Assembly (NCBI GenBank): GCA_013399875.1
Contig: VXAZ01009672.1
Location: forward strand, 1,548,553-1,612,552
DNA: 64,000 bases
Origin: Gymnorhina tibicen
Taxonomy: Eukaryota > Chordata > Aves > Passeriformes > Artamidae
Direction of reading: 5' to 3'
The position numbers and the translations under genes are program-made. Numbering within the stretch: position 1 is the stretch's first letter; each line of letters opens with the position of its first letter. Positions 39,801 to 54,800 of this stretch are shown here, in pieces. The notes beneath the pieces are model-generated. The model saw nothing but the letters and a program-made list of their open reading frames with translations, made no database searches and was not told the origin of the DNA.

Positions 39801-42800
39801 TTCATTTCTTGTGCATTATTCCTATCTGCATACCTCTATATGCTGTAATTGCATTGCTGCACCGAGTGCCGTTCTTGCTCTCTTCACAGCTGTATGTTCT
39901 TTTTGTTTTGCATTTCTTTAAAAAGAATCTCTATTTTCACAAGTTTAATACTGCATCTTTGTAAATGCCAGAGGTTGCAAGGAACTCATAGGATACACCA
40001 TGAATCATGCAGAGAAGTGGCTACTTTCCAGCACTCTTCTGTTGTAATCAATTAGTAAGCATGTTGTCTGTCAGTTTTTGACATTTGGAAACCTGTGCAT
40101 TCCTAGAGTCCATGTTCAGTATTTGAAGCGTACAGCAAGCATACCTTTGGATCTGCAATTAATATTAACCTTCCTGCACTATAAAGCTAGACAGTTGGCC
40201 AATCAGATCATGATTTTGCCCTGGGCATCTTAGGTCAATAAGTAGAAAGAAATTCCTCAGAGCCAAAGAATTCTGTCCCATCATTATCTAAAGGAGTGGA
40301 AGGAATGAGCAAACGTGTTGGGCTGTTAGCAGCAAGGTATAGCTTTTTCTTTGAATAGAGAGTTGATTGTTCCTCCTTTATTCATTATATTGGTAGCATA
40401 AAGGTGCAGTTTGCTCTGAGATTCTGAATAGGTATTGGGAAAGCTATTGGCAAAAATCAAAGAAACCTCTAAACTTGAAATAGATACGTAGTAATGTTTT
40501 TTTAGAGATAATAAAAATGGAAGTTATTTACTGAATATTTACTAGCACTATTATTTCAAACTTTTTGTAAGCTTAAATTTCTAGGTTGTAGCCACTCTAC
40601 TTATAAAGAAATCATCTGTGTGAATACAATCAATCTCCTTCTAAATGCTAGCTAATCTTTGAAGCCTCCTGCAGTCTGAGCATGCTTTAATCCAGGGACA
40701 GAAAGATTTCTAGACAAAAAGATTACTGAAAAGATTATGAATACTCAGTATGAATACTGAGATGGGTGGGAATAAGATGCCAGCACCAAAAAACCTGAAT
40801 AGTTAATCTGAATCAGGTGCTACTGTGTTTGAATTAATTTAAAGGTAAGGTTTTTCTCCTTTCATTAGACAGCTTGTCCTAGTAGTAGAAATGTGAAGTT
40901 CATTGCTTCTCCAGCTTGACAGGATTTGAATCCACAAATGATGCAGCTCAGAGTTGTAACCATCAAACTATGAGGCCAACTGAGTGAGATGATCCCTTTC
41001 TCCTCCTGAAACAGAAGCAGGGACGTGCTGCCCTGAATGCAAAGACACTAGGCAGGAAGGAGCCACGATATACCGTAAATTGCTGAAGTACTTAGCTGTG
41101 AGGGGGGCTTCAGGTCTCAGTTGCTTGGGTTTTCCTTCAGTTTTATTTCTATTAATCCAGTGATTTCCCACTCTGAATGTGTAAGCAGTCCCAGAGGTGT
41201 GCGTTTCAGTCCGAGGGTGTGTTCAAGGTGATGCAAGATAATGGTGGTTGTGTTGCATTGGTTCATATTGGGCTTGTATATCTTGTACAGTATATATAGT
41301 ACATGTGCAAGTACCTGAGGAGCCTTATTTACAATATACCCTGTTTTTTTATCTGCTTGTTACAAGGAATTTATATCTTAGTGGTGTTTTGAATGGTGTG
41401 AAATCTTGAAACAACACTTCTGTCTGTTTTTAATTCATGATTAGTCAAAAGTAGATTCTCAGTCAAGGGAGACAGGTTTCTTAGCGAAGTACTTGGGCTA
41501 TTGTTTTCTTAATCTTAACTGTTTGGGGTTCCCTTATTATTTCAAATGCTGGGGCACTTAAATATAATGACTACAATTAGTGTAATTAGGCAAAATAAAT
41601 AGTAAATTGCTAATTTTATGCTGAAAATTGGAACTGCAATGGATAGCAGCTGACAAGTTTTTAAAGTAGCAGAAGCAGGGAACAGCAGATGGGTTATTTG
41701 AGGAGTGCAAGCATGTTATTTTAATGTTAAGTACACTCAAAAAGGAAAGACATATGGTAACAGGTTTGAAGACAACTGAAGACTTAGTTCACAGTTTAAA
41801 CATTTACATTTCTTGAAGTGTGATGGAAATTTTTTTTTTCTTCCAAGAATATTTCACAGAAGCATCAGGCCAATATGTCATTCCTCTGAAAACTATTAAA
41901 TCTTTTCCTTCCTGACCCTCAAGGGCTCTTTTGAGCTACATTAGATTTCCCAGAATCACAGGGCCTTTTAGCATCCCTCTCAGCTGAGTAAGTAACAAAC
42001 TTGTTTCCTTCTTGGAGATGTCCAGGTGGGCAAAAAAAAGAGAACTGGTTGGTACAGATAGTGTAGGTGATACATATACAGTGGTGTTTTGTGGGATGGG
42101 AAGATATTTATCAATTAAAGGAAACAGACTACCCTATTCTGCTTTCCCAAGGTCATTTGTAGTTGCACTGCAGTATGTGCTGCTGGTAAAGCTTGAGCTT
42201 TTGTGGGGTTTTCCCCTTGATAAGTAGAGCAATGGAAATTATTTGAGGAAAGGATGGTAATATAAGATTGGACAAGAAGTAGTGATGTGCTATGCTTGCC
42301 AAAATAATGTCTTTCAGGTTTGTGTATGCGTTCTTGTCAACATTTGACAACATGCATTTTCAAATTCATTCCATTTTGATCCTGTTTATATTGGGAGTTA
42401 AATGAATTAGTTCTCAGGAATGATTTTTCTGTAAGTCATGAAAGACAGTATCATTTGCTTGTGTTTTTTCTTTTTATTCTGTGCTCTTCTACCTCACTCC
42501 CCCATCCTCCTTCCCCTTTGGTTGTTGTTACATGCTTTTACTGAATGGGCCATTAAAAAAGACATTGTTGATAGGTAGATATTACTTTATATAACAAATT
42601 GGTCATTGGCCTCAGGGTCTTATCCCTGAATTATGTTTTCTAGGCTGTAGATTCTTTGAAACTTGATTGAAAGAGTCCCAGTTTGGGTCATGAGCTGGCT
42701 GCTGCAGGGAATTCAAGGCAGGCAAACAAAAAGTTTTCAAGTATAACTAATTTGTTCTGGCTTTAGTCAGAAACTATCTTCATTATAGTTTAGAGATTTA

Positions 42801-45800
42801 CATTTTCTTAAGGACATTGAGTTCATAATATGGAATACAGTATACATACACTGCACCAAAAATCACAGGTCCAACTGCTTTGGGAACAAATATATGGGGA
42901 ACAGTAGGGTGCAAGGAAGGCTGTCTAATGGACACCAAATATACCTATTCATGATTTTCACAAAATTGTTTTATTTTGGGGCTTGAGGGCTGGTTTTGTT
43001 GCTTCTTTTGCTTTTTTGAGAGTCATGCTTCAAATAGCAATCTGAACAGCCTATTTTTACTTCATCCATGTTTCTGTGTGTATATGGGCTTCCCAGTACT
43101 TGAGATCTGTGTGGCTGGAGTTGGAGAAGGTTTGGTGATTGATTGAGAAACAGTTTAGGACACTTATTTTTTATTAAGTTAAATGCTTTCCTGGAGTTTT
43201 TACAAAAACTAGATTTGTTTGTTTGACCTCCTGTTGCCAGTGTTGGACATTTAGTGATTTCAAGGTACTTACGAATGATGATCTTTCATGTTTTATAATT
43301 AACTCTTTATATTTTATGTCTTTCCTGATAATAGAACTCTCCTTCAATACTGAAAATGGAGTAGACTGACTGTGCAGTGGTTCACTTTGCAATTGCAGCA
43401 GACACCTCTATAAGTTTCTTGCTGTACTTTGATTATCATGGTTGCATCTAAGATCACTGAATGTGTAAATACATCCTTTACAAAACTATATGTCTTTTAT
43501 AGTCTGTCTAGTTTCATGTTGTCATTCTCCCTGTAGGTTAAATTTTTCAGTTGTGTCATTTTGTGTTTTGGTAATGAGGCAGGTATTTGGGAGTTGAATA
43601 ATGTGAAGCTGTAAGCTTTCTACAGCATGTGTTAAAGGGACAGCTGTCAAAACTGGATGCTTGAATTTATAGTTTGCAGCCAGGAGGATCAATTCTTAAA
43701 CCCCCCTGACTGTCTATATATTAGAAGTTCCTAAATTTACTTTACTTTTTCTATTAATATAGGTTTAGCTAAAGCATACCTTCCAGAGGACTTCCAATCT
43801 TGATAAGAACACTTCTAAACCTGGAGAAACTGTTGCAGCATGTGGTAGCTCATTTCAATGTTGGAGTTGCACTCTTCATTAAGACTGCATTTTTGGTTTT
43901 AATTTGAATTGATCCCTTATTGGTTTCTTTCCAGCCATTGATTTTTATATCATAATTTGCTAAGCCCTCTGCAATCCTGGTGACTTCATTCTCTTGATGG
44001 TAGTTTCTGTAATGAGACCACCTCCCAACATCCTTTCTGATATGAATGTCACCCTACTTGCTGGCAGTAAGGGCATATTCTCCACCTTTTCAGTTATTCC
44101 TTGCACTGTAGCCAGTTTCATCACATGTGAACGAGAATTGCACAAAATATTTCAACATAATTTATTACTTCATTATACAAGAAGCACCTGCATCATGTCC
44201 CTTTGAAATGGCTGTTTTAATTATTTTGAGCATAATTGCTTCACTGGGGACTTTTATTCAACTTCCTGTTTGCTGGCATTCTTATTTGCTTCTTGGTTAG
44301 TTATTTTTATGATGTGTTTCCACATATAGATTGCAGAGGCTGTATTTGTTCCAATAGCTATATATTTCATTTTTAAAAAGAAATTTGGCCTGGCAGCTAT
44401 TAAGCTGTGCTGCTGAACAGTTTCTTGAGGAAGTTTCCTACTGTGTTTTATAAGGATCTTTTCATTAGGAGGGTATCTTACATGTAAATTAGAGTCCTGT
44501 TGGATTCAATTGAAATTCTCAAGTGAGGGATTTTAAGGCAGTCAGCCCTACCTTCTCCTTCTAAAAGAAGCTACCAACTTGCAGACATTAAAGTATTGTC
44601 AAAATCTGGATTGTGAATGAGATAAACACTGGGAACTTCAGGATTTTCTTCTAATTTTAACCTTTTTCTTCTAAACCATTTATTTATGAGTAATTACATG
44701 ATTTTTAGACGGGTACTTGCTCACAGCATGTACTGACACAGAGAAAACTGACGGTGCCAAGGTTTGGCTTCCCTCCTACTTCCTCATTTCTTATGTTTCC
44801 TGTCAGTCATCAGAAGTTTTCCCTATGTAATTGTTGAGTGCAAGGAGTGACTTGCTAACACTTCATCTAGGAAAGGTCAATAGATTTAGATTCTTGCAAA
44901 TAATCGATTTTGAATAATAATGGTTCCACCTTAATTTTGTGCATTTTGTGTACAGCTTTCCCACTTCAATTATTCTGTGGGGTCTCATAGTTAATCTGAT
45001 TTAATTTGCACAAGCAGTTGACACTATGACAGTTCGTTACAGAAATGAGATGAAACAGTATGAAGTATGCATGTGAATGTAAGTTCTACATCACCATATT
45101 TATTTTTTCCTTTAAATTCAGATCATATGAAGAGAAGTCTACATTGTCTGTTAAAAAAGTTTGTTTTCAGAGTTCAGTATCTTTAGCATTACATTCTGCA
45201 TCATCCTTTTTGCGTTTTTTTTTTTTTTAGTGCAGAATTATTGTCAAACTAGTTAGTCTAAGATTTTACAGGTCATATGATTAGACTTGGGAAGGGTTTT
45301 TGGGGGGGTTTGTTTCTTTGATAGTTTTTGTGGGGGTTGGTTTTGTTTAGGGTTTTGTTTGCTCTTTTAATATAGTGCTTGGTTTTAAAATCAGAACAAC
45401 TTCTTTTGAATTCTTCTAGCATTCTAGGATATTAAGTTGCGGGATATATCAAATAAGCATTTATATGTGAAAAATTAAATATTATGTAACTCCACACAGA
45501 ACTGGTATTTGTCACCTTTCTTTTATGGTCTCATAAGTAACAGGCTATATATCAGAACTGATGATATATGAAGTTTATTATTCTAGTTAAGCTGTTGTAG
45601 AAATTGATGTGGTTTTCTGGGAGATCAAGCTATTTGTTTGATACTTTGTGTGGCTTGTTTGTTGTTTGTACCCATATTTATGGGACTCCCAGTATATTAA
45701 TTATTTCCTAACATTTTTAATAATTGATTGTCATGTAAAAAATACTGTTAGCTGAAGTTACTCTTAGCAAACTCTTAAAATATTCAAAAAGGTTCTCTTA

Positions 45801-48800
45801 AAACTTAGAAAGTTTACTCCAAGTAGGTTAAACATAAACCAAAGTAGTTGCATTTTTAATCCTGCATTCTAAGCAAGCAGATTTGATGCATCCTTTTAAA
45901 TTTTATTTTCCTAGGGTGGTTCTTAGGTTTCTCAGCAAGGCTTTTGGTACTGTACACTGTAATTTTCAATGCACACACTTTTACGTGTTATGTACAGCTC
46001 TTCCTTACATTGTTCAGGAGTTGAAGAACATAAATAATTTATATAAAAAGAGAATAATAATGAAGTTTGCTTCCAATGCTAACTGAAAATAGAGCAGGCT
46101 GATCAGTTTTGGTCAGGATATGGGGATATGGACTCTTCAGAAGAAGTCAAATGGAACTATAAATTTCCTGTAGGATGTTGCGTAGTGTGAGAGATTTGAG
46201 GGAGATTGCTGATTGCTACTGCATTGAGTGACAGTGCTGTAGCAGGCAGGTCTGGGGGAAGACTCATAGATAGTGTGTCATGTTGCTAGATTTGAGGAAG
46301 GGATCACAGAATGTAAGGCAGGTCTCAGCCATGCAGTAGTGTATGAAATACAGATATCCAACTATGGCTGATCCAAGCCATTGTGCTCTTACAGTGCACA
46401 GCAACTTGTGAAAATTGCTAACTTGATCCCAAAAGAAATACAGCTGGTTTTAAAATGATGCTTGAGGTGAGCAATACCTGTTCACTGAAAGAAGTAAGAG
46501 TTCTCAATATTAATAGTGTTACTTGTCACATAGCAGAGGTTCAAATTTTTGCTTCATTCAACAGATTAGAAACACCTTCAATAGCTTAAGCCAGTATTGG
46601 ACAAATAAACTCCTCTTGATCTCCTGACATATGAGAGTTGCTATGGAAGGAAACTGGTGGTTGTGAAACGGGCTGATTGAGAATTAGGACAACAATTGTA
46701 TTTGGAGATTCTTTGCTACAAATTACACTGGTTAGCTGGTAGAGAAAGCTTCAGATCATGGATTAATAGATTAGTTTGCACTGATTAGGAAATAAAGCAG
46801 TAGCAAGAACCTTGGATGGCACAAGGCCCCATTATTTTAGTTGTCCTATCTGTAATACTTTTCATGAACTTATCAGTTGTATTTTAAGAAGTTAGGTTAT
46901 TTGCACCACCTCTTCTGTGGTCTATCCAAAACAAACTGTGAGGAAGCAGTCTTTTCTACAATTTATTAAAAATTAAAAGATCTAATTCCCACCCTTAGTG
47001 TTTTAATATTCTGAATGGCCTTCAGATAATACTTGTTTTTGTGAAAACAATTTACTCTAGATAAATTGTTCTTTTCCCTTCCTGCTGCTTGTCTCATCTG
47101 CATTTATAGAAAGAATTTGTACCTCTTCTTGGCTTCTTTTTTTCTGCTAGACTGACTAAATGAAGTAATTTTTGTACTCCATAGTTTCCAGTCAATGGAT
47201 CACCCTCACGGCCTTTCTCTGCAGCTGCTCCAATTTGAAATTCTTCAAGTGGGGGTTTTTAGTGGTTACAATGAGAATTGCATATAACATTCCAAGTGTG
47301 GTCTCACTGGGATGTGGTACAATGGCACTGTCTTTCTCCTTCTCTTCCAATGAGCAGTCCCTGAATTGCATCTGGCCTCTTCACAGCTGTCTTACCTTGA
47401 TGAGCCCAGCTATTAGGCAGCTCTGGTTTGGAATAATGGTTACACAGGTTGTTTGGTACAATCTCTTTATTATACTTGAACAATAACCCTTTTATTCATT
47501 AATGGTGTTATCTAATATTCCTTCCCTCCTGACAAAAACATTGGCAATATAGATGCTGTTCCCCAGTCATTCCAGAAGTGATATTTTCTTTAAAGTTTTT
47601 ACTTTAGAAAGGACAATCCTGTCACTGTTTCCATAATTCTGAGAAATGGATTATTTTTGACTGCATTAACTTTAATCATGCTTAAAGTGTTCTTATTCTC
47701 CATTTGTCATGCTTTTTATATCTCAGACAACACAGGTAAAGATTATGGTGAGGGCTGGGGGTTCATTCCTGAATATTCTTAATTTTCATCCCTGTTTAGT
47801 AAACACATCTATTTTTTCCTACTTTGATACAAAAAAGCCTTAAAAAAACTATAATCTTAGTGTATAATAATCTGTTCAGGTGTAGTTCAGCTTTGCTTTT
47901 TACTAATGTACATAAGATGCAGCTGTTTGTGTTGGTCTTTTGTCCCCTGCCTGTCCCCTGCTGTTCTTCATAGGATCTCTGCACATTTCTGATGTCTTAC
48001 TTGCACGGTCTTATCAATGATTGGCTTGTCACACATGGGGTTTTACCCATTCAACTTGAGACACAGATCCTTAAATGTCTGAGCATCTTTGTGCTAAACA
48101 CCAGGCTTCTGTTGCATCTTGAATGTCTTTGCTAACCTTTGCTATCAAATTATTTGCCACTGAAATTCAAAGACCTAGTTATAAACCCATTTGGAATTTT
48201 TCATTCTTTATTTAACTAAAAATCCAGTAATATATGGATTAAGTTATGAGCAGCTGTTTTATCATGTCCTTATTAGTTAGTGAGAACAGTCTTCAAGTAA
48301 TGGAGTAATTTGCTGCTTCAGTAGCTATTTCATAAATTTATCAGCTATTAGCTCCAAGAATAACTAAGTCTTTCCACTTAAGATTTTGATTTGTTCTCCA
48401 TTTTGTGTCTGGGTAATTAGTCTCCTAAAATGATACAATTCACTTTATTTTTAGCAATGATAAAGATCTGCATCCATAGAAAAGACTGATGCTGGAACAA
48501 ATGCCCTATTAGTCTGTCTTTGAAAGAACTTGTTTTACCTACTTCCCTTCCCCAAAGGATTTGACCCAAACAGATTTCTGTTCTTATCTGTTATATTTAT
48601 TCCACATGTCTGACACACATTGTCCTATTCTTCATTTCTTTTTTGAATATTGTCTTTTACTCAGTACTTGTATTCTTAGTAGAGTGCTGTTCCACCCTGT
48701 CAAGGTTACTCTGGCACCATGTGCCAGTAATTTAAACTTCTGACTCTCAAACAGACACAAACAGATAATTAATGATGCTCATAAAATGTGCAGTTTAATT

Positions 48801-51800
48801 TTCATCATCCTATCACTTGGTAGTTTTTATCTATTCTTCATCATTTTAGTAGTGTATCAAAACTTCTTGTAAGGTTTAAAATTCTCTGTGTCTGTAATGC
48901 AGGCTCTATTCCAGAAGAGCTGTTTTCACAGATGCTTGAAGTTGACCTTTCAGAAAATCTTTTTTCAGATAACCTACCTCTTGGTTTCTAAAACCTTCCT
49001 GGTAATACTTGGCCCTGAGCTGCTCATTTCAAGGGAACTGGAAAAAATTGAGTTAATTGGGAGACCTGTTTGTCACATGGTGTTCCTCTTTTCTGTTGCC
49101 TCCTTCCTCTTCCATTCCTTCCCCCATTTGTCAAGTATGCATAGTTGGCAGGTTTTTATTTAATTATTAACATCCCATTTCAGTTTTCTGAGGTGTCTTA
49201 GTTCATGTAAGATTTATAGTCCAAATATTTCTTGGATCCAGGGAAGTTGCTTATGTGGCTTTATAAATGCAACTTTTTCTACTCAAAAATTATTTTTGCT
49301 TTAGTGTGGATAATCCCACACCAGTGTACTTTATTTATTAGATGCAATTTCCTAGCCTTTCTTTATTAGGATTGTTAATATTTTTCCATCATACTTTGTT
49401 TGTTGTTTGTATTTTGGAAAATGCGTGAACATCCAGTCCTGTTGACTGCCACAATGCACAAGAAACAGGAATGACATTGCAATGTGTACTAAGTACATGC
49501 AAAACCAACAAACTGATGTGTTGCTTTCATTCTTACAAGGATTTGTCTTCTGCTGTCTTGACATTGAATGCTACACTAGTAGCCCAGGTTCCAACATTTT
49601 TGTTACACAGACTCCTGTTATTTTGTATATGTGTTTTTAAGTAATTTCTTAATAACCAAATTCCCTCCCTTTCTATCCCCTGCTCTATTTTTCCTTTTAA
49701 ATCTTGCTTGCTGAATCTTAGCATTTTACTGACCCTGCGCCTTCCCTCTGCTGCAAAATTACTGAAACTCTTAAGTGCTTGAATACTGTTTATGGAAATT
49801 CAGTCTATCTTTAAAGTGTACATAATAAGGTATATATTATGATTATTGACTCTAGAATGACTTGCAAATTCAGTACTTCTGAATTCATTATGTCCTATAA
49901 CTTCAATGCTTTATGATCACAAATTTTAAGAAATTGAACTTCTATAAGCTCTTCAGACTTTCAAATGTACTATCTTACATACAGAGAAGAAGGAAAAGGA
50001 TTGTATGAGGTAGATTCCTATGATTTTGGTTTCAGGTTTTGATGCCCAGGTCTCGCTGTTTCGGTGAGGCCTGTGTGTGCATGTGTTAAGGGTAGAATAG
50101 ATGAGGGGAGTGTGAAGGAAGGAGGATGCTATTTGTCATTTTTCCTCCTCTCTTCAGTAAAATGATGGACAGACCTGGGCATGTTTTTCTTTCAGTGATA
50201 TAGTCACCGTTAAACGAATACCTAGAGAGGACATCTCTGCCAAATGAAATACAACTTCAAATTATCCATATAGGTCCCTGTATACTCAAATCCAGTTTAC
50301 TGATAGGAAGAAAGCTAAACTAGTGTAACTGATTACTCTTCTCTTCATTCTTACAAGATATCACGTGAGACTCCATATGACCTTATGTACCTGGCAGGTG
50401 CTCATTTTCTTAAACCGATGCAGCGACCTGCCTTTTGTTTCTTCCTCAGTCCCACAACAGACACATTGCACACGTAAGGTTGTGTGATTCATTTTTAGAT
50501 TTCCGTGCTGGGTACTTTCTGCCAAGGGTGTTCAGTGCAATGCTAAAGGTTTAACTACTGTAACTCGATGTAGTTTCTTTTCTTGAGAAAACTCTCTGCA
50601 CTTTTCAGTTACTATTAGCAGCCTCCAAGTTTGTATTTGGTAAGAAACTTCTGAGCTTTCACACATACCCACCCGCTACACCCTTCTCAGTCTTCCCACG
50701 CAAACCATATGAGCAATCATATAAATTTTTCACTTAGTATGATTAAGGTTGCAGTGGAATAAAATGCCAAAGTACACCTGGGTTTTAAAACAGAAAGTAG
50801 GCTAACAGTTTTATATGCATGCTCTCCTCCTGCTTTGTGCTCTTTAATCTGGGATTTTACTAAAAATTGCTTTTAAATTAGTATTTTTCTAGTGTATTAT
50901 GTGTTCCTAGGTGCTGTGACTCCTATAACTGTGCCTACCAATGGACTAGCTCCTTTATTTCACACTGTATTTATATTCTTTAAATAACTAGGAAGGTGTC
51001 TAGGTTAATCTTTGTGGAAAACCTACAACTTGATCATCCTGTGGAATCCTGTGGTACTGCTAATTTCAATAAGCTACATTGTCTTGTAACTTTTTTTTTT
51101 AATTAAAAAAGATCCTGTGAACTATTGTTTCTGTCCAGTTGAAAAGGCATCTTATAAAAGCACTGACTCTGATGGCATTAGATATTTATTGTAATTACTA
51201 CATTAAACTATTACTTAAATTATTACTGTATTTGAAGTTATGTTTTTTCCAGCTTGGTGTGATGCTGACTGTCTTTAAAAATGTTCTTCTTGAATTGTAA
51301 TCTCTTTTAATTTCCTTTTCACTAGATTACTGTTTACAAAAGTCAAATTGGAGTCCCTGTGCAGAGGCCCAGATGAAGCACTCCTTACCTGTAAACACAT
51401 GCTTCAGATTTGGAAGTCCTGCTACAATCTAACTAACCCAAGGTAAAATGCTGTAGAGTGCTGCACTGCTCACTACCTTGCTCAGTAGCTTTTCAGGGCA
51501 ATATTAAGTCAGCAGTCCTGCATTTACCTGTTTGGTATTTCATGTGAACAAACTAATCCCTGGGGAATCTGGAGACTGACGTGCAAAGACACCAGTTGAT
51601 GGTCATGTGGAACTACCCGGGGTTCCATGAAGTAAGTTATGACAAAGCTACTAAATTCTGCAGTGATAAACACTGGTTACACAGATTGGGTAACTCATCC
51701 ATTCTCAATGTACTGGTATGGTCTTGCTTTGTTTCCTGATCAGGGTTTTAGTCTTTTATATTGGCTAGTGGACAGATTGCTGTAGTAGGAATTTAGTTCA

Positions 51801-54800
51801 AGGACTTGCAGTAAATAATATGAAAGAGGACAAGACATTAATTAAAATCATAGAAGCATCAGGGATCACATATGATGTGCTTGCATAGTCAGCATGGCTG
51901 TTTTTTTAAAGGCAGGTCTTGTTTATGAACCTATTTAGGTTCTTCAAGGGCATTAACAAATATATAGATAAGTTCTTATAGTCCTGTTTGGGTTTCCAAA
52001 ATGCTTTTGTGAAGGTCCTTTGCCGTATATATTTAGATAAGCTGTGAAACAAATGGGAAAGGTACTTAGCAGGAATCAATGCTGGTAGTATTCAACATGT
52101 TTATCAAATACCTGGAGAAGGAGACAAGCAGAATTTCCTGCTATCTGGTTGTTTGAAGGGTTGACAGCTTCTGGAGAAGAGATGCTGCAGCAGAAGGGCT
52201 TTGTACCAGGTGACAGCAGATACCTATGTAGCAGTATGGTGGACGTTCAGTTTTTGCTGTATTTTGATTCCAGTCATGTAAACATATGCATCTCTTTAAG
52301 AAGATTGAGAGAGTTGACCTAATGGCAGAAGAGGGAAAACCGCTTCTCTCCTTAGGGAGCTATTGAGCATTCAGAACAGCAAAATTTGGAGGGTGTGGCA
52401 GGAAAAGGCTGGGAAGGCACCTGAGTCAGTCACAGCAGATTGAGAGACCCTGACACTGCATTGTGGAGCAGGGAGCATCACTCGGGTTACAGAAAGCAAG
52501 TATGTCAGCAGCCAGAAAGGCTTGAGCTGAATCTTTTCAATTCAAAGTCACTGAATGAGGAGTATGGGCCAGGGAGAAAATTCTTCTAACCTAGTGGGTG
52601 GTGCTTTATTTTAGTTAACTGATTGTGTGTGTGGGCAGGCAGGGTTAAGAGTTTAGTATCAGAATGCTGTACTTTGCAGAATAGCTACAGTTTCTGTGCA
52701 AGCCTAATTTCAGACTGGCTTTGCATGTACTCCAACACAACTTTTCACCTTCCACCTCTGCTGTTATATCCTTTACACAGATCAGGGCTCTAATCATAGC
52801 TTGTCATTACTGCGTTGTTGTTCTTGTGCTAAGAGCTACTGTGTGCCATGTTAAACACACGTTAAGTAATGCCTCCTTCAGACACAGCAGTGACTGTGAA
52901 AACTTACTCTTGGCTGTGTCAGCTTCAAACAGCAGTGGTTGATAACTCTCCTTGGCACCATTCTCCTTCAAGAACATCTAAGTGGAAAAATTTGTGGGAA
53001 CTACTTTGCATCTGATTTTTTTTCAATACTGATTTTTTTTATCTTGACATCTATGTCTTTTCTTGAAGCTATGGTAGTGCATTAAGATCAAATTCAGAAT
53101 GGAATGAACAGGAACTGTGGATAAGTGTCATGGTGGAAGGAGACAGGTTTCCCAAATCACACATTCAGAGTTACATCAAGCGGTGAATAAGGATACCAAG
53201 TTGTAGTCTTTCTTTGGCTGGTCTGTGTGAAATGTAAGGACTGAGTACCTACATATTGTATCACAGTAATCCAGATCCATCCAACTGTTATCCAGGGATA
53301 AAAGTTATCACTGAGACCTGAAATGTGACTGGGAAGTTCTATTAACCCAGCTGCACTCTTCATGTACTGAAGAATGATGATGCAGGATTGTTGTGAAAAC
53401 TTTATTTTTCCAACCTTTGTAGCTTTAACACACACTTCATTTTGTTGCAAAGCACCATTTGAAAATTATGTCTCCCACTGGAAATAATTGAAGCCTTTTT
53501 AAAAAAAGTTCTTTAAGCCAGTAATAAAAAGTCTTTTAATAATTTTAAACCTATTTATAATGTTGTTTTTCAAAGATTTAAATATCTTTTATGCTTGTTT
53601 GAAATATCTTTTTCTATTCTGATTTAGACTGAAAACTAATTTAGTGTATCATTTTCCCAATGAGATAAGAATTTACTTTTTTGATAAGCTGTAGTTTATA
53701 TTAAATATTTCTTCTGCAATTAAACAGATTTTGTGGGAACTTGGGTTCAGTGTCCTCAATAATCTTTCCATAATAAAAATAAATCACAAATACCTAGATA
53801 TACCTTAAAAAGGGCCAAATGCAATACTGTGCATTACCTTTGTTCAGTCGAGATAGGACTTTTGTCTTTAATTGACATACAAACTTTTTTCTCATGAGAT
53901 GGTTAATATGAATTTAAAAATTATTTTGTGGTGTAAGGCTTGGAAGATTTAAATGTTTGCCTTTAGCCTACTGCTTAAAATGCATTAGAAAATAGTTGAA
54001 TTCTTTCCCACTTCATGGTTTGCATTTGAAAAAGGAACAAACCATTGTGCCAGTGCTGTGCTTAGAACATATTGACGGGAGGTCTGGCTCTACTTGTCAG
54101 GAGCATTTGGCATGTGGCTGCATGTGGATTGAGGAAGTAATTACCCCAGAAAATTTACACCAAGTGATGTAACAACTATAGCTAATAGTGTATGTCCCAG
54201 AAAGTTTCCGTTTCCTGTGGATTTCTATAATGATGTCATTTTGTAAGGAAATAATGCAATAATGTTAGGATACTGCAAAATTTTAGTTCTACCATTTTAG
54301 TAACAGTTCTACCATTTTAGTAACCTCTACAAAGAGGGGATGTTGTTTCACTGACTTTTGCAACTATTAAGAACTGTTGGGAGAATTCTTACCCTTCTCT
54401 CAATTCAAGTTCAGAAGGAAGCAGTTGTAAAATTAAGGCAAATGGAGAGATGTGCTGAATTCCAGTCTTGCAGTTTAGATTAAAATTTCTCAGGCTTTAC
54501 TTTAAACTAGGAATTTCGTACAGTTTTCTCTCTTCAGGGAGAATCAGACAAAAGTTTGCACTCTGCTAAGCTGGGCTAGTGGTTCAATTGCTTTAAAACT
54601 TAATTACTTTTAAGTTTGTGGGGTGGTTTGGTTTTTTTAATGAGGTTTTAAAGAAAATATTTATTGATAATGAATAGTACCAGACTTAACAATCCTAAAG
54701 ATGAAATTACTGTATTAACCATAGAATGTTAAAGAAGGAATACCCATATGTGCTTCCCTACACTTTGGTGACAATGTGTCTCAATGCTTGCCTCATCTTA

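Larger units (their letters stand above)
37223..51325 (+). other. Intron between w12 and w13 (largest in the window)
   Basis: 14103 bp, GT-AG, phase 2. It contains a (TTTG)n tract near 37830-37885, short palindromes at 38689-38706 and near 40740-40760, a possible tRNA-derived SINE head at 40918-40985, a G4 motif at 45289-45308 and an ancient CR1-like remnant at 47190-47490. Long stretches (41.2-45.2 kb, 49.2-51.3 kb) show nothing I recognise. Confidence 0.88.

Noticed and set aside
40918..40985. Functional tRNA gene
   Set aside because: The T-arm does not pair properly and no acceptor stem closes it; at best a decayed SINE head.
43960..44206. Overlapping 61- and 70-codon frames on opposite strands
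   Set aside because: I checked for a processed pseudogene and recognised no family.
47490..49170. Continuation of the ancient CR1-like element
   Set aside because: Only vague C/T-rich resemblance; not enough colinear matches to support it.
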